Assembly (NCBI GenBank): GCA_947247005.1
Contig: OX365949.1
Location: 5,032,001-5,096,000, forward strand
Length of the DNA stretch: 64,000 nt
Reading direction: 5' to 3'
From: Spisula solida
Taxonomy: Eukaryota; Mollusca; Bivalvia; Venerida; Mactridae
Below the pieces are notes generated by a model, which saw only the letters and a program-made list of their open reading frames with translations, did no database searches and was not told where the DNA came from. Positions 35,525-46,195 of the stretch are shown here, in pieces; positions within the stretch are counted from its first letter, which is position 1, and every line of letters begins with the position of its first letter. The position numbers and the translations under genes were made by a program.

Positions 35525-38500
35525 ATGGCTCAAATATTCGGAGTACCGTTTGCTCTATTGTGTTCTCTGGTTGGTTTCACAACAGCATTTATCGCAGAGG
35601 ATCCGTGTAAAGTGACTGTTCATCCGGAGGATGTGTAGGTTACCACTTAATTTGCAAACAATGTCACATTTCGCCCATATTTTACTGAGTAGCTTATGAT
35701 GGCTAGCTGACCTTATTTCTGCGCCGTATTTTTATTCCCTCTTTAAAAAAAGCGGCAATATATTGCTTTGCGCCAACATGCCACTCCGTCTGACTGTTGG
35801 TCCATCAGTTTGTCGACCAAATTTAACCTTACATGTAGACTAGACTCAATCTTATTGGATACGTCGGTGTGTACTTCAAATGAATTTCGCTCTGTCATCT
35901 TTATAGAGGGATTCCAATTGATAACATACGAACAGATTACTCAAAGGAATAGAGCCACGAACGGTTAATAAATTTCACTTTTGTTTTAGTTTTGTATTGA
36001 AACTATAACCGTCGCAAAAAAATGGAAGTTTTAACCGTCGCAAAGAAATGGAAGTTTTGACTCAATATTTAAGAAATGACTTTTTTTCCAAATTGGCCAA
36101 CAAAAATGTAACGTTATTTATTCCGACAGAATGTTCATAGTAATTGAAAGATAGAAGTTACGGTTAAATGCAATTGCACGTTCAACAGGCACTTGTAATG
36201 ATATATGGGGGTGTATATCTACTGCGCCTCTGTTTTTGTAATACTATGCACAAACCCTTTAAACACAATCGTAAGATATTAATCACGAGGTATCCTTTAG
36301 TGTAGGATCCATAATGTGATTTCATGATAGTGCCATATTCAAATGTTTGCGTTTATTATAAACGTAGCCTGAAGTGTCTTTTAAATACGAATTAGTAAGC
36401 TGATATAGGGGAATGGATGTCTGTATACATTTTGATGCCATGGTCGTGCATAATGCTAGACTTGTGTCCGGTAGTGAATTGTCTAAGTATTTAGTCACTG
36501 AAGCTAATTTGAGCAATCGAGTTCGTCCCACTTGCTGTATATGCAAGCATTTAGCAACTTATATGATAGTATTTGTCCAAATTTTGATATCTATCGTGTT
36601 TACTAGGTACATACGCATGGACTTTTATCTCAAGTGACATTGTGGTGTTTTGTTTTGTTCTTTCTGATGTTTGATAGCACCATGAATCATCCTATCTACT
36701 TTTTTACTGAGTGGACCAATCTAATGTTTCAGTGCGGCATCCTATAACCTGTCTAATATCCTACTGTACTGAGGGGTTGCAATAACACGCTAAAACGTCG
36801 ACAACAATATAGTAGATTCAAGTATATGTATTTTATTGAATCTTCCTCAAACATTTCAGACCAGAACACTCAAGAAATATCACAGTACCACAAGAATGTT
36901 CGAATGGTACGTTCACCTGGAATTATCCAAGACGGACAGTGAAGTTACATTTTCCAAATGATGAGCATAGATTAATTTCTGTCTGTATCCGGAATGGACT
37001 TCTGGGAAATGTGTTTACTGTTCGTGACGTCACTCACACATTCGGATTTCCCATGGTGATTGGAGGTATGTAAAATTTCTTTTATAACTCCTGAAAAAAT
37101 AACATATTTGTACAAAGTGGCATGAATGGCAAATTACATAGAAATGATGGAAATGTCCCCGTTTATGCAGCAGTCAATTCAAACTTAGGCTCTCATCCCG
37201 GATAATGGCGGTGGATAGCGGGGAAACTGATCCGTGTGTGTACATTGCCGATGTCCCGCACTGTTGGGTGCATGCGGTGCTTTTATTTCGCGCCAAAATA
37301 GCGGGAAAATATAAACCTGACTATACCCGTGAGGTTTAGGGTGGGGCAATTTATGGGAGTTTTACCATCTGAATGGTCCTGAGGGTCAGGGATTTTATCA
37401 GGGGTTTAAAAAAGCAATAAAAAAATCCCCGCCATTCCCTGTTGTTGGCCGTGGTTTCAATTGATGGCTGCATTACTTTAACAACTTGTCTGTCATCTAT
37501 ATGTATGTCCAGTCGATCTAACCATTTTTCTTGATTTAAAACGTTCTTCTCTCCACTTCTCTACATGCAGGGACATGTACTGTATATACATTGAATGGCA
37601 ATGCCAATCATTGAATGTCACTGGTATTAACAATATGCCATTTCATGAAACGGATAAAAATTGGATATTTCACACCCCAATATGCAATACATTTAGTTGC
37701 ATAACATAATATTTTTCTACTTGAAGTGGCAAAATGAAAATGAAAATGAAAGCAATGAAGTCTCATCGTTGAACTATTTTATTGACCGACTTGTGTATTA
37801 TTGCGCCTACCACAAGACTGCCTGAAAATACACTATTCCTTTTGGAAGAATATAAGCCAAGCTACTGTGGAAAAGATTTCAGATTATAATACATAATTAT
37901 GGTTTCATATTGAATAAAGATGAAATCATCAGTACTTCTGGGAAATCATGTTGTTAGTCCAAAGTTGCGATTGGTTTTCAAATTTCGTAACTGCAAACAT
38001 ATTATGACAGTTGCTTTGCGGATACATATTATATGTTACCACTGTACAGAAGTCGTAGAAATCATAAATTGTGTCTCGGAATCACCGTGATTTCGAGACG
38101 TTGAGCAGATTTTACTCATATGTGCTTTCAATTATTGTACACACGGGGATTGAGCACCAGTCAATCACAATTACTGAAAGCTATATTAAACAACGTTAAT
38201 AAAATCATGGCATATGATAGAAAATATTTGAGCACTATGACAGTTTACTAAAATGATCATATTAATTCGGACAGGGAAGGGAGCACTCAACTTAACTGTC
38301 TGAAATACGATGTATCACTACATTAAACATTTGCGACAGTTTTGTACAGTATATAGAAATATAATCGATAGTCTATTAGATGTGCTCATTAAGTCTGCCA
38401 TTGGTTCATTCATGGAATCGTTTTAATCCTTCTAACTCGGCCCTTATCAGAATAGTACATGTTATGTCTATCCATGTTTATATTTTGTTACATTATTTTT

Positions 38501-38895
38501 TATCCAGAGGCATCCGTCATGTTATGCCCCAAACTCTACAACCATTCAATTTATGAAGTATTTTTATACATATCATTAAAAATCAATGTTCTGAACAAAC
38601 TACAAAATGTATTTAACACAATATTAAAATGGTTGTAAAGTTTGGGTTGGTAGGGAGTACCTGGGTAGTATTAGGTCTAGAGGGGGGCATAACACGACGG
38701 TTGTGTTTTGTCCGTAGGTAAAGTGTTTGAAAGTCACTCCGTACTTATACAGTCGTGAATGTGTTACCTATGTTGATTATTTCAGATAAAGAAAGCTGTA
38801 CATTCAAGTACCACGAAATGATCACGTTGAGGATTGATGCACCTGAGGACCTCTATTATGTTGCTTCCATTTATTATCGTATTTTAAAATATTAA
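35525..38895 (+). CDS. Small secreted protein of unknown family (three coding exons)
   Basis: Coding exons are 35525-35634, 36860-37065 and 38786-38895. The donors are GT|GTAGGT and GGAG|GTATGT. The acceptors are ACATTTCAG and TTATTTCAG. The phases agree (2 then 1), giving 426 nt and 141 residues plus stop. The ATG has A at -3 and G at +4, and an acceptor 13 bases upstream suggests a 5' UTR intron. Residues 1-24 (MAQIFGVPFALLCSLVGF...) form a signal peptide. The mature part has four cysteines (28, 50, 79, 110), enough for two disulphides. It also has N-glycosylation sites at N43 and N52 and a motif GTFTWNYP followed by strand-like alternation ending VASIYYRILKY. This suggests a compact beta-rich extracellular domain. 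I do not recognise the family. The splice model is inference from sequence but is internally consistent in all three exons. Confidence 0.72.
36002..36060. repeat. Two-copy 28-bp tandem repeat in intron 1
   Basis: AACCGTCGCAAAAAAATGGA plus AGTTTT is repeated once with one change. The rest of intron 1 (35635-36859) shows no repeat or exon that I can support. Confidence 0.8.
37066..38785. other. Intron 2 of the secreted-protein gene
   Basis: It contains a GC-richer block (37190-37450, with GGCGGTGGATAGCGGGGA and TCCCCGCCATTCC as weak inverted ends). A GACAGGGAAGGGAGCACTCA motif near 38271 is the inverse of the GAGTGCTGCCTTCCCTGT motif at 21053. No further coding exon is supported. Confidence 0.45.
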
Positions 38896-39051
38896 ACTCA
38901 ATTAAGGGACTTGGCTAAGTTCGTGCGCCTTAGTTTTGTTTCAATGTTTATCTTTATTTAAAGGTCGATTCCGGTAAATCCCACATGGGAGATGCTCCAG
39001 AAATTTTAATAAACGGTATAAACTATTAAGGTACTTGACTTAGTTCGTGTG
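38896..39051 (+). other. 3' flank of the secreted-protein gene with two diverged tandem copies
   Basis: AAACTCAATTAAGGGACTTG... (38891-38965) is repeated in diverged form from 39018 (AAACTATTAAGGTACTTGAC...). Between the copies lies CCCACATGGGAGATGCTCCA and a possible polyadenylation signal AATAAA at about 39000. The second copy leads straight into the 38-bp minisatellite, whose unit resembles the end of each copy. Confidence 0.6.
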
Positions 39052-39734
39052 CCTTTGTTTTGTTTTAATGTTTTCTCAATTAAAGGGCACCTTTGTTTTG
39101 TTTTAATGTTTTCTCAATTAAAGGGCGCCTTTGTTTTGTTTTAATGTTTTCTCAATTAAAGGGCACCTTTGTTTTGTTTTAATGTTTTCTCAATTAAAGG
39201 GCGCCTTTGTTTTGTTTTAATGTTTTCTCAATTAAAGGGCGCCTTTGTTTTGTTTTAATGTTTTCTCAATTAAAGGGCACCTATGTTTTGTTTTAATGTT
39301 TTCTCAATTAAAGGGCGCCTTTGTTTTGTTTTAATGTTTTCTCAATTAAAGGGCGCCTTTGTTTTGTTTTAATGTTTTCTCAATTAAAGGGCTCTTTGTT
39401 TTGTTTTAATGTTTTCTCAATTAAAGGGCGCCTTTGTTTTGTTTTAATGTTTTCTCAATTAAAGGGCGCCTTTGTTTTGTTTTAATGTTTTCTCAATTAA
39501 AGGGCGTCTTTGTTTTGTTTTAATGTTTTCTCAATTAAAGGGCGTCTTTGTTTTGTTTTAATGTTTTCTCAATTAAAGGGCGTCTTTGTTTTGTTTTAAT
39601 GTTTTCTCAATTAAAGGGCACCTTTGTTTTGTTTTAATGTTTTCTCAATTAAAGGGCACCTTTGTTTTGTTTTAATGTTTTCTCAATTAAAGGGCACCTT
39701 TGTTTTGTTTTAATGTTTTCTCAATTAAGGGCAC
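39052..39734. repeat. 38-bp minisatellite, about 18 units
   Basis: The unit is GGCGCCTTTGTTTTGTTTTA then ATGTTTTCTCAATTAAAG. Units are nearly identical except for GGCGCC / GGCACC / GGCGTC. It abuts the LINE coding region. A related single copy lies in the 3' flank of the neighbouring gene (38,930-38,965), so local amplification is the likeliest origin. Confidence 0.95.
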
Positions 39735-39767
39735 TTGTGTGTGAGACAGTGCCCTTTAAATCGGTGT

Positions 39768-42700
39768 ATGTGTAAGTACAAGGCCAATTGTTCCCATAAA
39801 ACACATCTTCCGAATATTGACAATGGACACGTGCTAGGAAGTGCATGTAACAGCGAGCAGTTACAGCATAAACAAACTGTTTGTTTGAATGAACATGATA
39901 TCACGGTACCAAGGGAGTGTTACTCTACAAATGACAATGATATTTATTGTTGCAAAAATAATTCACAGTATTATTTTGATTATCATATGTACTCGTATTG
40001 CGATGCCTTATATAAACAACCGTTATACTCTACTTATATAGCGCATACTACCATTCATAACATTGATACAAACCATGAGAGTATTAATTTAAATGCCTGG
40101 TATTATGGGCTGTGTAATAACGTGTATAGACCTTATCTGGGAACCCAGTTAGGAAATGTGTGTTTGTACTCATATGTATATGTACCGTGTTATAACATGA
40201 TGTATGCGGCCAATGCAATTCCTGTTGTATACATGTATTACCCTCAAACTATAAGGTATTATCTCCCTTCACCTGTGAAATCTAACGAAAATACGTATTA
40301 TACAAACGTGTCACTGTATGATAAAACGGAGCATTTAGCTGAAACGCGCCATGTTGAAAATAACATTTCTCGAGTTACCACCGACACAAATAACTTAGTT
40401 ATAAATGAAGATGGAAACACTAATACAACTAGCGAAACCCAAAGTTATAATTCGCACAATACACATTCAAGCACGGGAATGTCTTCTCATCCCTCATATA
40501 CGGGTGATCATAGGTTAAACGGTGTCCTTAGTGACGAAAACACGCGCAACACTGAAACGTTAAATATGAATTGCGACAGTAGTTTTGTAAGTTCCTCGCA
40601 GAATCTTAAAATGTTATCACTCAACGTATGCGGATTGAAATCAAAATTGCACTGCCCGGAATTCACACATTATGTAAATGAGCATGATATAATAGGTTTT
40701 CAAGAAATTAAAGCGGATTCATTGGACCATATCGAAATAAAAACACATGATATGTTCTTTAAATACAGAAAATTAATCACAAGACGAAAATCTGGAGGTA
40801 TCGCTATTGCGGTAAAGAAAACTATATCAAAATATATCTCTGTAATTGATTCCGATTGTGATTTAGTGATGTGGTTTACAATCTCGAAACAATTAATTAA
40901 AACTGAATCGGACATTTTATGCGGTGTAGTGTACATTCCTCCTGAATATTCAGAATACTCCGTTGACGATCCATTTTCTGAAATACAAATAGACTTTACC
41001 CGTCTTTCAAGAAATTATGAATATCATTGCATGTTTGGAGACTTTAATTCTCGAACCAAACTTTTAAATGATTATATAATTCTAGACAATGAATTATTTG
41101 AAGATCAAAACCTAAACGAGCTTAGTGATGAATACAATATAGAAATGACTAGATTTGACACATCAAAAAATGTGACACGATGTCGTAATAATTGCGATCT
41201 GCGTTGTAACAATTATGGTTACAGATTGACTGAATTCCTGCAGTTAAATGGTCTATACATTTTAAATGGTAGAACAACAGGTGATACCAGGGGTAGCACC
41301 ACGTGTAAAGGTGTCAGTACGATAGACTATTTTGTCTGTAATTCTCGCTGTTTCGATTCAATCCAGTCTCTTCATATTGATGACTTTTGTCCATTACTGT
41401 CTGATGCGCACAATCCAGTAATATTAACACTAAATATTGATATTATCATTCAACAAAATGAATCAATTCAAAGTGAACCTTCAATCAAAATAAGGAACAC
41501 CTCCCAAGCTGAAAATTATGTACAAAATATTGATACAACTAGGTTAGATCAAATCTATACAAAACTAATGGAATATGAAACTAATAATAACTTTAACCAA
41601 GAACAAGCAGACGACATTGTGGCAAGTATATCGTCCTTATTGGTAGATACTTCTAAAGAGACATTTGGTTATAAAACAGTAGCCCAAAATGAAAATAGTG
41701 GTGATAATACAAAACAAACATGGTTTGGAACACGATGTAAAAAGGCAAGGCGAAATTTCCATAGAGCAAAATACTTATATAAAATTAGAAAATCAAATAC
41801 GAATAAAACAAAATTAAAAGAAAGTGGCAGAACATACAAAAATACTCTTAAATTCTTCAAAAATAAGCAAAACGCCAAAAATATTGAAAAACTACGTAAA
41901 CTAAATAACAGTGACCCAAGAAAGTACTGGAAAATCTTATGTGGACATTCCCCATGTACAACTAAAGCAAATCTTGATGATCTTTATGATTTCTTTAAAA
42001 ATGTAAACCATGTAAACGATGATTCAATTGATACCACCGCGAATAATAACGAACAAAATGATATCATAAACCGTCCTATAACAAACCAAGAAATTGAAAA
42101 AGCAATTAAAATTCTGAAAAACAACAAAGCCAGTGGTATAGACCAAATAGTAAATGAACAAATTAAAGTTTCTTACCAACTCATGAAAAATGTATATTTA
42201 AAATTATTTAATCTTATATTTGAAAATGGAGTCGTTCCAGAATCTTGGACAGTTGGAATTATAAACCCTATTTATAAGAATAAAGGTGACGCAAGTAAAC
42301 CAGAAAATTATAGACCAATAACATTACTCAGTTGTCTTGGGAAACTTTTTACTAGTATAATAAATAATAGAATAACTAGTTATGTAGAGGACTCAGACAT
42401 AATACATAATAGTCAAGCCGGCTTTAGGAAGGGGTTTTCTACTTCCGACAATATGTTCATATTACAACACCTTATACAATATGTTAATAATAGAAATAAA
42501 AAACTGTTCTGTGCATTCATTGATTTGAAACAAGCTTTTGATACTGTATGGAGAAACGGGTTATGGCAAAAAATATTTAATCTCAGAATAAACGGTAAAT
42601 GTTTAACTCTTATAAAAAATATGTATCAAAATATCAAATCATGTGTAAGAGTAAACTCGATGTTATCTCAATCTTTCTCCTGTAATATAGGAGTAAGGCA

Positions 42701-43478
42701 AGGCGAAAACCTATCACCCTTACTCTTTTCACTGTTTCTAAATGACTTAAATGACTATTTCTTAAATAACAATCAAACAGAAGGGGTCACAGTTACAAGG
42801 GAACAGCGTGTAAATGAATTAAACACATTCCTTAAGATATTTATTTTACTTTACGCCGATGACACAGTTATTTTATCAGAATCAGAAGAAGACTTCCAAA
42901 ATGCTCTTAAATTGTATGAACAGTATTGTAAAGAATGGAAACTTACAGTAAACAATGGGAAATCAAAAATTATCATTTTCGCAAAAGGAAGACAAATGGT
43001 TTATAATTTTACATTAAATGGCGAACCTTTAGAAATAGTAAGTGAATACAAGTATTTAGGAATTTATTTTAGTAAAAGTGGGTCATTTAAAAAATGCAAA
43101 AGTCATATTGCTTCCCAGGCTACAAGAGCTATGTATAGTTTAATAAAGAATTCAAACCGTTTAAGTCTCCCGATTGACTTACAAATTGATATTTTTAACA
43201 AGACTGTAAAACCAATATTGTTATATGGGGCTGAAGTATGGGGATATGGTAACCTGGATGTCATAGAACGTGTCCAATTGAAATTTCTTAAACATATCTT
43301 AAATCTAAAACGATCAACCCCCAATTACATGGTATACGGAGAAACAGGATGTAAACCAATAGCACTCGATATAGAAGAAAAAATTGTCACGTATTGGTCA
43401 CGATTAAATGACTATGATCCAAATAATTCACCAAAAAAACTCTTGTCAATAATCTATAACAGTATGTATGAAATTTAA
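39768..43478 (+). CDS. LINE polyprotein: endonuclease plus reverse transcriptase
   Basis: From the first ATG (39768) the frame is 1236 codons. The frame is already open from 39735 without an ATG. Numbering from 39735, residues 1-290 are Tyr-, Asn- and Cys-rich with no recognised domain. Residues 292-567 are an APE-type endonuclease: LSLNVCGLKSKL, GFQEIK, GDFNSRT, STIDYFVCN and the terminal LLSDAHNPV. Residues 785-1115 are the RT: ENYRPITLLS, FIDLKQAFDTV, IGVRQGENLSPLLF and the catalytic YADD at 1040-1043. The product would reverse-transcribe its own RNA at a nicked genomic target. All catalytic motifs are intact. The C-terminal domain is cut off by a frameshift near 43470, so this copy is likely inactive. 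Confidence 0.88.
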   Translation: MCKYKANCSHKTHLPNIDNGHVLGSACNSEQLQHKQTVCLNEHDITVPRECYSTNDNDIYCCKNNSQYYFDYHMYSYCDALYKQPLYSTYIAHTTIHNIDTNHESINLNAWYYGLCNNVYRPYLGTQLGNVCLYSYVYVPCYNMMYAANAIPVVYMYYPQTIRYYLPSPVKSNENTYYTNVSLYDKTEHLAETRHVENNISRVTTDTNNLVINEDGNTNTTSETQSYNSHNTHSSTGMSSHPSYTGDHRLNGVLSDENTRNTETLNMNCDSSFVSSSQNLKMLSLNVCGLKSKLHCPEFTHYVNEHDIIGFQEIKADSLDHIEIKTHDMFFKYRKLITRRKSGGIAIAVKKTISKYISVIDSDCDLVMWFTISKQLIKTESDILCGVVYIPPEYSEYSVDDPFSEIQIDFTRLSRNYEYHCMFGDFNSRTKLLNDYIILDNELFEDQNLNELSDEYNIEMTRFDTSKNVTRCRNNCDLRCNNYGYRLTEFLQLNGLYILNGRTTGDTRGSTTCKGVSTIDYFVCNSRCFDSIQSLHIDDFCPLLSDAHNPVILTLNIDIIIQQNESIQSEPSIKIRNTSQAENYVQNIDTTRLDQIYTKLMEYETNNNFNQEQADDIVASISSLLVDTSKETFGYKTVAQNENSGDNTKQTWFGTRCKKARRNFHRAKYLYKIRKSNTNKTKLKESGRTYKNTLKFFKNKQNAKNIEKLRKLNNSDPRKYWKILCGHSPCTTKANLDDLYDFFKNVNHVNDDSIDTTANNNEQNDIINRPITNQEIEKAIKILKNNKASGIDQIVNEQIKVSYQLMKNVYLKLFNLIFENGVVPESWTVGIINPIYKNKGDASKPENYRPITLLSCLGKLFTSIINNRITSYVEDSDIIHNSQAGFRKGFSTSDNMFILQHLIQYVNNRNKKLFCAFIDLKQAFDTVWRNGLWQKIFNLRINGKCLTLIKNMYQNIKSCVRVNSMLSQSFSCNIGVRQGENLSPLLFSLFLNDLNDYFLNNNQTEGVTVTREQRVNELNTFLKIFILLYADDTVILSESEEDFQNALKLYEQYCKEWKLTVNNGKSKIIIFAKGRQMVYNFTLNGEPLEIVSEYKYLGIYFSKSGSFKKCKSHIASQATRAMYSLIKNSNRLSLPIDLQIDIFNKTVKPILLYGAEVWGYGNLDVIERVQLKFLKHILNLKRSTPNYMVYGETGCKPIALDIEEKIVTYWSRLNDYDPNNSPKKLLSIIYNSMYEI

Positions 43479-44056
43479 TATCCAAACAATACAATGAAGC
43501 AACTTTGAAGAAAAAATTTCCCTGGAGTTCCAATGTTAAACGTATTTTGATTAAATGCGGTCTTATTAATGTTTGGACGTTACATCATTTACAAAATAGT
43601 AAATGGTTAAAACTCACTATCAGACAAAAGCTATACGATTTATTTCTAAACGAATGGTATACACTTATTGACAGTTCTAGTAATAGCACCTTTTATAAAA
43701 TGTATAAAAATGAATTCAAATTTAAAAAATATCTTGTGTCAACACCCAAAACGTTTTTACATTATTTGATAAAATTTCGTACTAGAAATCACCATCTACC
43801 TATAGAAACAGGAAATTGGACAAAAATACCGATAAATCTCAGAATATGTAACAAATGCAATAACAAAATAGGTGACGAATTTCACTATCTACTAGAATGT
43901 ATCGAGTTCAAAGACGAAAGAATAAAATTTTTGAAACCTTATTACTACCGCCGACCTAACACTTTTAAATTAGAACAACTAATGAATACAACCGATCAAA
44001 CAATTCGACTAAATTTATGCAAGTTTGTTAAAACTATACTTTTAAGTACGCGATGA
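43472..44056 (+). pseudogene. LINE C-terminal domain, split off by a frameshift
   Basis: The frame, open from 43472, continues the LINE protein after the stop at 43476-43478. It encodes PWSSNVKRILIKCG and LINVW, then a Cys/His motif ICNKCNN...DEFHYLLEC (C-x2-C-x8-H-x4-C). This motif is typical of the C-terminus of many invertebrate LINE proteins. One base inserted or lost near 43465-43478 (ATGAAATTTAATATCC) would explain the shift, and no other lesion is visible. The first ATG is not at the fragment start, so it would not be translated alone. Confidence 0.8.
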
Positions 44057-44395
44057 GCTGTGACTACATTTACGGTAATAATGTTATTGGTTAAACTTCT
44101 AATTACCACCCTTGAGCTCATAATCATACTTTTTGCTGTTGTGATATTTTACTATGCATTATACTGTACATGAAACGTACCATATGTGTGAATGTGCATG
44201 TTTGAGTGGGAGAAGTGAGTGATATTTTTGTGTGTAAAATATATGTGGAATATTTGTAAATCCACATTCTGTTGATCTTTCATTTTCGCATTTTTCGAGA
44301 AAGATTTACTTTTGTAATGTGGTTGAATTATTCACCTCGTTCCGTCAAATGTACATGATGTTATATATGTTGGTATCGCTATAACATGTTTACTA

Positions 44396-44608
44396 TATGT
44401 ATGTATATGTATATGTATATGTATGTGTGTATGTGTGTATGTGTGTATGTGTGTATGTGTGTATGTGTGTATGTGTATGTATGTGTATTTATGTGTATAT
44501 ATATGTATATATGTGTGTATATGTATATATATATATGTATGTGTGTATATATGTATGTATGTGTATATATGTGCGTGTGTGCGTATATATATAAATATAT
44601 GTAACCGT
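44396..44608. repeat. TATG/TGTA microsatellite in the LINE 3' UTR
   Basis: About 210 bp of TATGTATATG and TGTGTATGTG repeats. Three overlapping + strand frames of Tyr/Val/Cys/Met repeats arise from it and are not genes. Confidence 0.95.
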
Positions 44609-45064
44609 TATATTATTTTGTGCACATACATGTTTAATATGTTCTATATATAGGTATTACTTGCATGATAAATATAAAGTAACCAAGTTTAAATGGATAC
44701 ACAAGCAGTAAAGACTCTAGATATTTTTCTTTTGTTATTAAGAACTAACAAAGAAAGAGTGTATTGTTATTCTCCTCTCTCTTTAGCTTCTTAAATGTTT
44801 CTCTATTAACAGAATCATCCAAAAAACATGTAACATCATATTATATATGTGACTCTCCACAAATAACCACACTTGGTTATAATATTAATAACATACTTAT
44901 ATTTATTGGTAACTAACTCAATTTTGTTTTTTGTGTACTTGTATTTTCATGTGTGTAGAACCATATTTATGAGCCTCGATAATGTCTTTACATTTTGTTA
45001 ACCTCATTTTTTCATGTAAACATGAAATGAGAGAATAAAAGGTATTTGACTTGACTTGACTTGA

Positions 45065-45346
45065 CCTAGTATATCCCATATGGGCGACGCCCCAGAATAA
45101 TGTTATTGATTTTAGATTTTTGGATGTTACAGGGCATGAGAAACAGATGTTCCCGTTCCGGAAGCATCCCTGGTTCTTTTAAGGGCCGATACAAACAATG
45201 ATGCACGGCATTGCGGTTTGTGAACACCGGTGTGATCCGAAAGACTGTATGGCTCAAATACGTAACGGGCAAGGTTCACGAATGGCTTAATTTGTCCTTG
45301 TTTTTTTAACATAAACATGTGTGTTCATATAAATATGTTATATAAT
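45065..45346. other. No gene; repeat-like text related to the 3' flank of the secreted-protein gene
   Basis: ATCCCATATGGGCGACGCCC plus CAGAATAAT directly after the LINE resembles ATCCCACATGGGAGATGCTC plus CAGAAATTT at 38975-39000. The same kind of sequence therefore lies on both sides of the minisatellite-LINE block. The rest shows no gene. Confidence 0.5.
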
Positions 45347-46195
45347 AGTAGGGGAGACCGGGGCAAGATGAACCACCTTTGAGGATTTTTCATTTTTTCT
45401 CGTTAATAACAGTCCTTATCTATAGTTATAAGTGCGAAAATATAAAGAAATATTTTACCTATTATCCATAAGAACACACTCCCATTATTCGAAGCATGAG
45501 AAAAATGTTGATTTGCGATTGGTGGTAAGGTGGCTCATCTTGCCCCGTGCACGGGGCAAGATGAACCACCACACGGGGCAAGATGAACCACTTGATGTTT
45601 CAACATATATGTATTGCTTAATTGAACAGATATGGGCCAGAACTTTGGACACATTTAATAGGCAAGCATATTGATAATAATGTGTTATAATAAATGATTG
45701 CATTAATTTCCAGGAGTTCATGAATTGAAGACCATGATAACACAGTACAATTTTTTACAAATTAATTTCAATTATTTAATCATTTCCTTAAAAGTTAATA
45801 TAATCCTACATGAAATTAGATATAATCAACAACGGCACAAATAACTCCGAAGTTTTCTAATCAAAACATGATATATAGTTATCTACATAATATCGTCATC
45901 ATAATTGTGACAAATGTAAGGTGACGGTTTGTCGTGCAGTTCGGTGCATAAAGCCATTGCTCATGGGACCATTCCTTACAACCGGCTCATCACTCTTATA
46001 AGCTACAGCAAACTCGTATGCGAGTACTGTTGACAGCATTTGGAGACAGTCCAAAGTATTTATTCGCATTCTTCCTGTGCTTATTCTTGTTCCGGGGTGA
46101 AATTTTGGCAAAAACGGCCAAGCGATGGTTCATCAGTACTGGGAGCTATTTTGATGTGACGTCTTAGGGTGGTACGATCCTTTCATGTAAATATA

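Larger units (their letters stand above)
39735..45064 (+). mobile_element. LINE retrotransposon, nearly full length
   Basis: The element carries an endonuclease and reverse transcriptase in one long frame (to 43478), then a C-terminal zinc-finger-like domain in a shifted frame (to 44056). About 1 kb of 3' UTR follows, containing a TG/TA microsatellite. The 3' end has a hairpin (CTCATTTTTTCATG / CATGAAATGAG), AATAAA and a TTGAC tandem tail (45047-45063). The 5' limit is set where minisatellite text stops (about 39735); a longer 5' part may be missing. No target duplication was found. Confidence 0.88.

Noticed and set aside
44386..44653. Three overlapping Met/Tyr/Val/Cys-rich frames
   Set aside because: Translation of the TATG/TGTA microsatellite in the LINE 3' UTR.
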